NCBI RefSeq assembly: GCF_023278565.1
Contig: NC_064678.1
Coordinates: forward strand, 5,456,001 to 5,520,000
Origin: Colletotrichum lupini
Lineage: Eukaryota; Ascomycota; Sordariomycetes; Glomerellales; Glomerellaceae
Reading direction: 5' to 3'
Length of the DNA stretch: 64,000 bases
Shown here: one piece after another, positions 10,301-20,891 of the stretch
Numbering within the stretch: the first letter of the stretch is position 1
Layout of the letters: each line of letters begins with the position of its first letter
Program-made: the position numbers and the translations under genes
The notes under the pieces: generated by a model
Seen by the model: only the letters and a program-made list of their open reading frames with translations
Database searches by the model: none
Told to the model about the DNA's origin: nothing

Positions 10301-13300
10301 AGTAAGGAAATCGTCGCCCTAGGTATAATAAAAGCAGAGATATACTTCGGAACGATAATTTTTTATATTTTACTTATTAATACCCTATTTCTCCTATATC
10401 TAAAAGATATAGATCGACTAGGTATTATATTTAATAATATAAAGAATAGAATCTCTAGCGGTAAGTACTTCGAAATAGTTAAATAATAATAGGGGTATAC
10501 GTTTATAAAGCTTATTAACGATACGAAGTTAATTAATTACTTAACGGAAAGTAAGCTTAGAAAACTATACTAAAGATTCGGGCACCCGTTAGTTACGAGG
10601 CTATATAACCTCCTAAAGTAATTAAGTAATAATAATATCGAAATAGGGGCGCTAAAGTAGTTAACGAAAGTATATTACTAATACTAAATAAATACGCAGA
10701 GCCTACGCAGATTTAAGTTTAAATTACGTAATAAGCTTAACTTTAACTAAAAAATAGTCGTCGATATTTTCTATTTAAACAGTCGGCTAGTACTATATAT
10801 AATCGACGTATTTATATTTTTCTAAGTAGGGCAATTCCTCTAGGATCTATAAGTAAAGATAGTATAGGTAGCCCTATAAAAAAGCTAGATTGATATATAC
10901 TAAGGACCGCTAGATAGTATTAGAACCGACGCTAGTACTAGCTTTAAATTAGTAGAATTTAGGGATAATACGACGGCCTATAGTATATAGCTAAAAGTCG
11001 TACCCGTTAAAGTATACTATAGTATTAGAAAGATAAAAAGGGTATACTAGTAGTTAAAAAGGGCGTTTAGAATTATTAAAAAAGAAAATCCGGATTTTAT
11101 TAATAACGAATGCCTCTAGATAGTACTTAAATACTATAACGATATTATAGGGCCTAACGGACTTATACTAACGCTATTAGTATTTAGAGTATATTTAAAA
11201 ACGACCTTAGCCTCGCTACCGTTACTAAGTATAAGCTAACGAGCCTAAGTAGTTAAAAAAGTAATATAAGCACTGCGCGAGGTAAGTATAAAAAGGTAAG
11301 TTAATAAGGTAATTACTACGCGTAATAGGCCCGATATAGGGGATAATCTAAATATATTACTAAATTCGGATATACGAGTATAATGCGAAATTACTTAATA
11401 ATAGGCTAGGCTATATAAGTTAATTTTTATTAACGAGCGCTTTTATATAGTTACGAGAGATCGTAACTAGCTACTCGAAGTATTAATTATAGTAATTAGA
11501 CCGTACTATATAGATCCTAACGAGGTAATTTTTAACTTATAAGAAGAAGAAGAGCTAGGGAAAACTATATAACCCGCGGTAGAAATATAAGAAATTATCC
11601 TTAACGAAATCGTCGTAGTAGTATTAATAAACGACGAGGAAGAGGATATTACTAAAAGGGTACTAATACTACTAGCGAGACGTCGTAAAAAACTATAATA
11701 GCAAGCCCTAACGCGGCAATTTATTACTAGCGACGAGGTAATTAATACTTTTTATATAATAAAAAAGAAAGCTAATTTTAAGCTAGTAGTTAAACTACGT
11801 AAGGAAGGCGTAATTATAATTATTAAAAAGCTATATAAGGGATTAGATCTTATTAAAGTAAATACTCTTTACGATCGAGGGGTCTATCGATTTATCTTAT
11901 ATAACTTAGAAAAATATATAAACCTTTATATATTTAAATTACGAATAGTTTATAAAATTAAAAAAAAAGGAACACCCTAGCCGTACGAGAAGTCTAGATA
12001 CGTAATTTAGGGGTACGGCGACGTTAAAAAGGCAATACTACTTATATAATTACTTACTATATAGCGCTATAGCTAACGATTAATAATAGTACTAATAGCA
12101 TCGCTATAAAAGAAGGGATACGAGATTTAGAGCTATAATATTACCTAGGCCTATACCTAATCGGCTATAGGGCTTATAAGGAAAATCCTAGCCTATTTAC
12201 TAAAAGAAATAGCTAGTAAGTACTTAGAAAGCACGATTATTAAAGTGCTTAAGCCACTATATAGGCTCGTAAAATCGGGCACCTATTAGTAAGCTACTTA
12301 CTACGATTTTTATATTAATTAACTATTAATAGTTACCTTTATGTATAACCCGTACTTATTAATCGTAGAGTATAAAAGCGACTAATTTAAAATCGTCGGA
12401 ATATAGACCGACGATATATTAGGCCTATCCGATATTAACTTTATAAAAAAAGAGGATAAGGAGCTTTAAAAAGCGGGCTTCGTAATAAAGCTAAAAAAGG
12501 TCCTTATAATAAATACCCCCCTAGTATTTAATAGCAGGATTTTTATAATTAAAGGGGAAACTATCGTTTTTTAATAAAAGGGGTAGGGCGAGAAGATTAA
12601 CCTCGTCGATCTGAACGTAACTAATATTAAAAAGCGGTATAAGGCTAAGCTCGCGCGAGGGGTATATATTATAAATATTTATTAGCCTAAGGCGACTTTT
12701 AATTATACTAAAGTAGTATAAGCTATAAATCTAACTAAACGAGACGTCGAGGTACTTAATAAGCGGCTTAAGTAGTAATAAACAAATCTTAATTAAGGTC
12801 TCGTTTACTACCTAATCGACCTTATAATTAATAAGCTCTACGTCTTTATTAATAGGTTATTTATAAATAATAACGACCTTACTTCGTAATTAGGGTATAT
12901 TATTATCCTAGTTAATAAGAGTATAAGTAAGAGCGAATTTATTATATATGGTAATATAATTTATTACTTATTAACTAAAAATAAGCGGGTAATAAGAAGT
13001 ATATTAGCGTCGGAGGTTTATAGTATAATTAATAGCGTTAACCTCTCCTACGCGATTTTAACGACGCTAAAGAAGATTACTAATCGAATTAGCCTTTTAC
13101 CTATTTTAACGGTTATTTATATAAATTCCTACTCGCTATACGAATACCTCGTTAAATTAGGAATAACGAAGGAAAAGAGGCTTATAATTAATATTATAGT
13201 CCTTAAGTAATCGTATAAAAGGCGCGAGATACTCGAGATCCGTTGGATTAATAATAAAAATAACCTTATAAACGCTTTTATAAAAGTAGTACTAAATAAA

Positions 13301-13470
13301 GGATTAAAGTAATTTATAAGTAGTAGAAAAGTTATTATATAAATAAAGGGATAAGTTATATAAAAAGAGTAAAGAAAAAGGGGAAAAAGAAACGACCTAA
13401 TAAACGGGCCCGAGGTCGAATTATACCTCTAACTATAGTAGTTAAATTAATAAAAAAAAAAGAAAGTTAG

Positions 13471-13675
13471 TATTGGATTAGAAGTCTAATTCGACCGCGG
13501 TATATAGCCGACTACGTAGGGGCTAATTAGGGGCCCTATTTACGATTATCGTAGCTAGCCTAACTTACGGTTAGAACCTCCTTTTTATACCTACTACGCA
13601 GATATTTATATAGTTTAATTAATCTCTTCGTTAACTACGGTTCGAACTAACTACCCTATAATAGGGATACCAATA
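13471..13675 (+). repeat. 3' LTR of copia copy 1
   Basis: 205 bp, starting TATTGG (RIP-altered TGTCGG-type end) and ending CCAATA. Differences from the 5' LTR are almost all C:G to T:A changes. It ends 63 bp before the arylsulfotransferase ATG, so it has become that gene's proximal upstream sequence. Confidence 0.95.
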
Positions 13676-13738
13676 GCCTTGTTCTGTTTCTCAAGGCCTC
13701 GCTTCCTGTTAATTATACCCCCTCAGCCTATAGTCATC

Positions 13739-15353
13739 ATGGTCCGCTCTACCTCCCTTCTCAAGGCCACCGCCTTGCTCGGCCTGAGCCAGGCCGCGGC
13801 GGCCCAGAACAGCACCACCAGCCCCTGGCCGTGGCAGACCTACCGTTCCGAGCCTGCTCTGCAGCCCCCTTCTCTGAAGATCACCCAGACCGGCGACATC
13901 GCCGAGGGTCACCTCTTCTTTGACCAGTCCGGCTCCGGCGGCCACAACTACTCCGTATTCATCATGAGCAATGAGAACGAGCTGATCTGGGAGGGCCCTT
14001 ACGGCGACATCTCCGCGTGGCGCGCCCAGACTTTCTTCGGAGAGCCTGTCCTCACCTTCTACACCGGAATCACCATGCCGGAGCCCTACGGCTTCGGATA
14101 CGGAGCTGTCTTCATCTACGACCAGACTTACAAGAACATTTACAATGTTACTCTGGATCAGTACGCCAACGGCCTGAACCTCCAGACCTTCACCGGCTGG
14201 GACTCGTCTGGTCTCACCGGCGGCAGCTGGCTGGACATGCACGAGGACTACATCACCACTGAGGGTACCATGTTTGCTCCTGCTGTGAACGTCACCCAGA
14301 CAGACCTCACCTCCGTCGGCGGCCCTGTCGATGGCTGGATCGTGGACTCGCTCTTCTTCGAGATCGACATCAAGACGAACGAGATCCTCTTCCAGTGGAG
14401 CCACCTGGACCACTTGGACGAGATCTCTCTGGCTTCTGCTGCCCCTACCTACCCCTTGGAGGATCTTGGACTCAATCAGACCTACCCCTGGGGACCTTTC
14501 CACATCAACTCGATCGAAAGATTCGCTGATGGTGGTTTCCTCATCTCCTCCCGCCACTACTGCTCCATCTTCAAGATCGCCAAGGATGGATCTGTTGAGT
14601 GGACCCTGAACGTAAGTACCTGCTCAACCTTTGTCTGAACACGAGCTTCAGCTAACAATGCTAAAGGGCCAAACCGGTGGTTCCTTCGCCCTCAAGAACG
14701 GCCTGTCCTTCTGCTACCAGCACGACGCTCGCATCCACGCCGAGGGCAACGGCACCGCCCTCATTTCCCTCTTTAACAACGACAACAGCGGCATCCGCAG
14801 CGGCGTCAACGAGACCTCGGGCATCTTCCTCACCGTCAACACCGCCACCTGGGAGGCCACCCTCAAGCAGGAGCTCATTGACCCCAACGACACAATCTTT
14901 GCCGTCTCCCAGGGCAACGTCCAGGTCCTCAACGACGGCAGCGGTCACACCGTCATCGGCTACGGCAGCACGCCCAAGATCAAGGAGTTCAACGCCGAGG
15001 GCGAGTGCGTCTTCACCGCGCAGTTTGGCGAGGACAAGATAGTCCAGAGCTACCGCAACCACCGCTACCCCTGGGTTGGCAAGCCCTACTACGCGCCCAA
15101 GGCTTTCGCCTGCGACGCTGGTAACCAGACCGAGGTGTACATGAGCTGGAACGGCGCGACGGAGAACAACAAGTGGACCGTCTTCGCCGGCGCTTCGGAG
15201 GATGCGCTGACTGAGAAGGCTTCTGTTGAGAAGACTGGCTTCGAGACCAAGGCTACCTTCTCCGGCTCGGCTCAGTTTGTGCGCGTTGAGAGCGCTGGTC
15301 AGGGCATTGAGACTGGCGTCAGTGAGGTTGTCGCTGTCGAGAGCCAGTGCTAG
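13739..15353 (+). CDS. Arylsulfotransferase-like secreted protein, 519 aa
   Basis: Two exons, 13739-14611 and 14667-15353, with a phase-0 intron (GTAAGT donor, GCTAAC branch, AAAG acceptor). The product begins with a signal peptide (MVRSTSLLKATALLGLSQAAAAQ). It then follows the fungal arylsulfotransferase pattern (Pfam Arylsulfotran_2 type): a beta-propeller-like chain with SLFFEIDIKTNEILFQW, then a GPFHINSIERF segment and HYCSIFKIAKDGSVEWTLN. Several N-glycosylation sequons are present, so it is probably secreted or vacuolar. Bacterial relatives move sulfate between phenols; activity of the fungal group is not established. Codons are strongly C-ending, as in highly expressed genes. Its native promoter has been pushed 6.5 kb away by the copia insertion. 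Confidence 0.9.
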
Positions 15354-15859
15354 AATAGTGTGGTTTTCATTTTAACGCACTCGCTTGGGATTGATAACGA
15401 ATTCACCTACACCAAGCAAGATCAATTGCTTAGCTCAATAATATAATTTTCAAATGATCTCTCACGAATAAGCCTGGCGTAAATATAGATGAGTTGTGCA
15501 TAAATCGCGAATGAGCTTGGCATGATGGTTGGTGAGGGGAAACAAGATGCAAGGAACCCGCTGCCATCAAAAAGCTTCTCTTCAGCGCACCTTCCCACTC
15601 GGGATGTTATCGGACCCACTGAAGGAATACCGCTGCAACGTTCTCTCGGCAACTGGGGCCGAGATAAGACCCCCGCGGCCTCCCGTCCGGAGTTCACGCC
15701 TCCACGCCTCGTGTCTCGGTTGCTGCTTCAAGAACGAAGCTTTCCCCGCATTCTTTCAATGTAATCATCACTGCCGGATGCTACAGCTTGGTATCCAATC
15801 TTACCACATCAAATCAGCACTTCACTCAATCACAGAATCACGGGCTTCACGTCATCGCC
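15354..15859. other. Intergenic: terminator region and promoter between two same-strand genes
   Basis: About 500 bp. The first part is AT-rich and likely holds polyadenylation signals for the arylsulfotransferase gene. The second part is the promoter/leader of the DUF885 gene. No CGG-N7-CCG site was seen here, unlike the right-hand promoters. Confidence 0.5.
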
Positions 15860-17831
15860 ATGGCCACACATCGTCTCGCTACCCGGTCACATCAAGGCGG
15901 CGTTTCCGACGGCGATTGGGTTCATGTGAGCGACAGCCGCGAACAACACGCAGCCAAAACCATCTCGGAGTTTATGCCGGAGCGTATTATACGTGTTACC
16001 ACGGATGAAAAGAATCTCAACAAGTTTTACAATATCAAGTTCTCAGCCACGAGATCTCATCGGTTGGAACGATACTACAATGAAGAGCTCGACAGTCTGT
16101 TTAAAGCTCCGTTCGATACCTACAGCCAAGAGGATAAGGTAGACTTCTTACTTCTGCGCAACTATTTGAGGCGCAATCTCCGCGTCTTACTTCTGGATCG
16201 TGAGCGAGACGAACTGGTAAAGCCGGTTCTTCCATTTATCCAGCCGCTCATCGAGATATGCGAAGCTCGTCAGAGCATGGTTCCCGTCGACAGCAAAAAG
16301 ACGGCCATGATATTAAACGAAACAGCAAAGAACATAATTGCAACAACAAAGGCCATCAAAACGAATGGTATCAAGGCCAATGACTCGACACTCTCACGTG
16401 CTATGAGCACCATTGACCAAATTAGAGGCCATGTGGATGAGGCCTACAGCTTCTACGCCCCTTACGACCCCCTGTTCCCTTTCTGGTGCGACGCGCCTAA
16501 AAAGGAACTGGACGAGGCCCTCACCGGTATCAAGACGACGATAGACACCAAACTTATTGAGAAAAACGGGTCCGGGTCTATCCGTGCTGCAGTAGAACCC
16601 ATCGGGCGCTCCGGGCTGATCACTGAGCTCGAAGCGGAAATGATACCCTACACGCCCGAGGAGCTCCTCAAGCTGGCGCAGGAACAGTACGATTGGTGCG
16701 AAAAGGAGATGAAGAAGGCTTCACGCAGCATCAAGGTGGGCTCCGTTGGACCGGGGGGCAGTCATGGGAGCGTATCGGGGTATGTAAAGCCGACTGGCCC
16801 TTTGCCCCAGATTAGGAACTGACTCTCACTTCTCTAGTCTCGAGGCTCCTGGCGCTGGCTTCGGCGACGACTGGAAGGCGGCGCAGGAATATGTCAAGAA
16901 TTCATATGTTGAGCCCGGTCAACAGCCTGAGATGGTGCGGCAGCTGGCCTATGAGGGCATGGCTTTTGTGAAGAAGCATGACCTGGTCACGGTCCCAGAA
17001 ATTGCGGGCAAGTCTCTCTGTGCGCGCCTCTCGGCGAGAATGACAAGCTGACTTCGTCCAGGCGAGACGTGGCGTATGTTTATGATTGACGCAGAACGTC
17101 AAAAGGAGTCCCCATTCTTCCTCGGAGGCTCCTCCTTCTGGGTTTCTTACCCCACCGCCGCCATGGACCATGACCTCAAGATGATGGTGATGCGCGGCAA
17201 CAACCCTCACTTCTCACGGGCGACGGCATTGTTAGCATATTCCTTTGTTTCTATTTTAGAGACGTTCACTACTGACATGACACACAGCCACGAATTAATA
17301 CCCGGCCATCGTTTGCAGCTGTTCATGGGCAAGCGTCACCATCCGTACCGCGAGCTCTTTTCGACGCCCTTCTTCGTCGAGGGTTGGGCCATGTATTGGG
17401 AGTTCGTCTTTTGGAACCGGGGAGACTTTTTCGTGAGCCCCGAGGACAAGATCGGAACACTCTTCTGGCGGATGCACCGATGCGCGAGAATCATCTTCTC
17501 CCTTAAGTACCACCTCGGTGAGATGACGCCCCAAGAGTGCGTCGACCTGCTGGTAGACTGGGTCGGTCACGAGCGTTCCAACGCAGAGGGAGAAGTCACG
17601 AGATCGTTCGGCGGCGACTACTCCCCGTTGTATCAGGCCGGATACATGCTGGGGGCGTTGCAGATGCACGGTTTGCGGGAGGAGGTGCTGACAAAAGGGT
17701 TAATGGGCGAAAAGGAACTCCACGATAAGATCCTGAGGGCGAACACGATGCCAATCGAGTTGCTTCGAGCGCTTCTCCTGAACCAGCCCCTGAGTCCGGA
17801 CACGGAGGCTCAGTGGAGGTTCTACGACTGA
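15860..17831 (+). CDS. DUF885-family metallopeptidase-like protein, 600 aa
   Basis: Four exons: 15860-16779, 16838-17007, 17062-17230, 17288-17831. The start is the ATG in GCC-ATG-GCC at 15860, not the upstream in-frame TTG. The C-terminal half carries the family hallmark HELIPGHRLQ (His421, Glu422, His427), a zinc-site motif, preceded by MRGNNPHFSRAT and followed by FSTPFFVEGWAMYWE. DUF885 proteins are predicted metallopeptidases; the substrate is unknown. No signal peptide, so likely cytosolic. Intron 2 is a GC-AG intron (donor GCAAGT at 17008): the split Gly codon and the conserved GETWRM joint fit only this choice. Intron 3 (17231-17287) is 57 bp, free of stops and lies directly before the zinc motif, so retention would add 19 residues. 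Confidence 0.88.
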
Positions 17832-18196
17832 GCAGGAGTTTCGCAATTGTCATCGCCTACATGGCAAGAAGTGACGCGTATCACTTGGTCCTGTACGTTA
17901 CATTGCGCTCGACCGAGGAAATACCAGCATTTGTAGGGGAAGAGTGTCTCTTTTTGATCGTTTCCACCTTTCTTCCCCCCGCAACCCCGGACAGCTCCAG
18001 CTCATGCAGCCGCCGATGTACAATGCGGGGGAAGACGGTGCGGGGCCGCCTCGGTCTTCGGGTTATGTCGAGCGGCGGCGTGGGCTATTGGCCGTGGAAC
18101 CATAACTATGCCAGCCTCCGCTCTACTTCACGCGTAAGTCGCAGAAACTAAAGCCTACACTTGGCGCCATGATCTACACCCGACCAATGCCTAATC
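17832..18196. other. Intergenic, promoter of Zn2Cys6 gene 1
   Basis: 365 bp, GC-rich in the second half, containing one CGG-N7-CCG site at 18036-18048 (listed separately). A 112-codon open frame running through it has no family features. Confidence 0.5.
18036..18048. promoter_or_regulatory. CGG-N7-CCG site, upstream of Zn2Cys6 gene 1
   Basis: CGG TGCGGGG CCG, 149 bp upstream of the ATG at 18197. The surrounding sequence is GC-rich, so chance is more likely here than for the other sites. Everted CGG half-sites are the standard target type of Zn2Cys6 dimers. Confidence 0.35.
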
Positions 18197-20827
18197 ATGG
18201 ATAACGGTACTGAGCCGAGCCACCAGGGCGAAGCCGCCGATGCGGGCCACGATGACTCGGGGGGCGCTTCGGAGGCTGCGGCGGCCCTCGCTTGCAACTG
18301 TTGCCGGCGCCGGAAGCTGCGATGTTCCCGAGAGGTGCCAACATGTCAGCAGTGCCGCAAGACAGGTGGGTCCCTTTTTCCTACCGTGCAGATTATGAAT
18401 CTTCCTCTTTCCAGGGGTTGACTTGCGATAGGAAGCGATTGTGTTTATGAATCGAAACGGTCCAAGCCGGGGATGAAGGCTGGGGCCATTGAGAACCTGC
18501 ATCGGAGACTTGGTTCGTCTCGATATGCCGAGTTGCCCTTCTTTGATCGTTACTGATCACAACGTCGAAGATGCGTTAGAAAGGACTGTTCACCAACAAC
18601 GGACTAAGAATTCATCAAAAGACTGCAGACAATCCGATTCAAATCACTCCCCCCATCAAGATGATGCCAGTGGCTCCAATGGCGGCCTCGAAAAGAATGC
18701 ATATAGCATCATGGCATTCTTCGCCAAAGAGCTACAAAAGTTCAACACTAAAAGCGGAAGCTCACCCAGCGAAGAGCGTGCGGAGACCGAGTCACCAGTA
18801 CGAGCCAAGCGGCGTCGACTTGATGATCATGAACCTTTAAATATTGCCTTCACGTGTAATTCCAGCCCTACTTCGCCTGTCTTGCCAGATGAAGAGGACC
18901 TTGAGATTGTACTCAAGGCTTATTTTGCACACATTCATCCATGGATTCCGATTATACACGAGGCGAGATTCCGCCGTCGACTTCGAGAGCCCGGAGAAGC
19001 CAAACTTTTGCTTGCAGTATTACATGCCATGGTCCTTTCTGCGTCAAGATACATATCTGACGAAGATGTTGCGACCAACTTATTCGGCACGCTCCAGCAA
19101 AGAGGCATCACCCGTGATTGGATCGTGTCAACATCGATGAAAACGTTCGACGTGGAAAGCCACCAAGCTCTCATCATTGTTGCATTCAACGATGTAGGTG
19201 TTTCGATATCCGAATCTTCTCGCATGGCACGCGCTGACATAGATAGATTGGAAGTGGTGAGGCTGCAAAAGCCTGGTCTCTCGTTGGTTCACTGACCCGG
19301 ACCGTCGAGTATCTCCAACTCACCGTCGAACACGACGACGTCGACCGGCCATCACTATCTCAACCTTTCGATTCACTCGCTCCGCCAGAAAGCTGGACCG
19401 AGACCGAAGAGAGGCGCCGGGTCTTTTGGAACGTCTTCAAACTCGATAGACTCATCTCAGTCACCATGGGCTGGAACACAAGTCTAACCTCAGACGACGT
19501 GCACTGCCGTCTCCCCTGCGACGGCGTTCTCTGGCGTAAAGAAGACGAAGTCGTGACACCCTACTTCGGGATATGGGACAAAGCCGCCGGCAGAATAGGC
19601 AACCCCATCGCCTTCATCCCGTCCCACTACGCGCCGGCATTGCAAGTAGGTGCCTCAGAGGAAGAAACCCATACGCCCTCCGACGCCGGCACGTCACCGG
19701 GGGCGCCGGCCGCCAACGTCGACATGTCCACCGTCGGCGCCTTTGCCTACTGCATCGAGGCGACCGAGTCCCTGAGCAGGGTCACGAGCTACTTCCTTCA
19801 GCAAAAGATCAACATGCGGGACCAACGCGACATCAGTAGCTGGCTCACACGCTTCAAGGAGCTCGACCTGCGCCTGGTCCACTGGAAGATGCTCCTGCCC
19901 CAGAAATGGAAGGCCAATATGGCGCGGCAGTCGACGCGGATGGATCCCAACCTCACGCTGGCGCACGTCACGCACAATACGTCCATGATTCTGCTCCATC
20001 AGCTGATTGCCTTCCCTCCGAGGGAGTGGCCTTTCAGGGCCCGGCTGCCGAGTATTCTGAGCGCGGACACGTGCCAGGCTGCCGCCGTGGAGATTGCTAT
20101 CATTGCGGAGAATTACTTGAAGCACGCGCCTGCGGTGATGCCTGTTTCGAGCCAGTTTGTGTTCTGTATCTATGTGGCCGCCAGAGTGCTCCTCCTTCAA
20201 TGGCGGTATGATCTCGGGACTGAATTGGCTTCCGAGTTCTGGTCGCTGGTTCAGATTGTGAATGATATGGCGACGCGATGGGCTGGCCCGCACAGCTTAG
20301 AGCCTGCGAGAGACAACTCGGCTGGGAAGTATTCGAGGAAGCTCACGGAGATGCATTTACGTTGCCGCGATGATGCAACTTTCAACATCAACGTCCTAGG
20401 CTACACCACAGAAATCGATCACACAGCTGCTCAGGAGCCTCCATTGTCTGCCCACATCAGACGGAATGAGACCGGGAGACATGAGGGAACCACTACCAAT
20501 AGACGAAACAGGCGGTTCGCAGATACACTGGTCGAGCCCGCTGCAGGTAGTCTCGACACCATCGTCGTGGCTCAACCACTCCCATCCAACATTCCCGCAT
20601 CATTTACCAATCCAACGCAGAGCGCAATGCTCCTAACCCCAGGGCTAGGCGTCAATGGCGCTGAGCCGATGGCCCAGCCCTCCCTGTACCACAGAAGCAG
20701 CGTCGGTAGTGGCGATTTGAGCAATATTTCCCAGATGCTCCTTGACCAGCAATTCATGGACATGGATAGAATCATCAGCTATGATGACGGCATTTTCGAA
20801 ACTGAATACGATGGTGGAGGATGGTAA
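18197..20827 (+). CDS. Zn2Cys6 transcription factor 1, 817 aa
   Basis: Four exons: 18197-18365, 18432-18512, 18571-19193, 19247-20827; all junctions keep frame. The binuclear zinc cluster is complete (Cys33, 36, 43, 50, 53, 60 in [12 protein letters not shown]...) but is only revealed by splicing intron 1, because the last Cys lies in exon 2. A short coil linker follows ([15 protein letters not shown]). The middle holds the fungal regulator homology domain with [17 protein letters not shown] and [21 protein letters not shown]. It should be a nuclear DNA-binding regulator. It runs convergently to the GH88 gene, with stops 64 bp apart. Targets are unknown; regulation of the neighbouring genes is inference. 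Confidence 0.92.
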
Positions 20828-20891
20828 AAAGCAATAGTCTCTATTGGTTTAAAGCAAGCCAGGTCTATAATCGGGAAACGGCACTAACACT

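Larger units (their letters stand above)
7158..13675 (+). mobile_element. Ty1/copia LTR retrotransposon, copy 1, RIP-inactivated
   Basis: This 6518-bp element has two 205-bp LTRs and a 5-bp target duplication GCCTT (7153-7157 and 13676-13680). Reading through stop codons, the plus strand shows the copia order. Integrase core lies around 10740-11250 (a segment like TYQGPLDSIRTD). Reverse transcriptase is around 11940-12640 with a TDD catalytic pair near 12405 and the downstream LVFN motif. RNase H is around 12800-13320 (YSLYEYLVKLG, then EIRWI). Integrase before reverse transcriptase places it in Ty1/copia. CpA and TpG are nearly absent and stops are everywhere, which is the RIP signature. Relative to copy 2 it lacks about 333 bp near 7690. 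It inserted 58 bp upstream of the arylsulfotransferase ATG, measured from the end of the target duplication. Confidence 0.95.

Noticed and set aside
13709..14557. 282-codon minus-strand frame inside the arylsulfotransferase gene
   Set aside because: Antisense shadow caused by strongly C-ending codons; no domain features.
17832..18151. 112-codon frame upstream of Zn2Cys6 gene 1
   Set aside because: Begins inside the last exon of the DUF885 gene in another frame and has no recognisable features.
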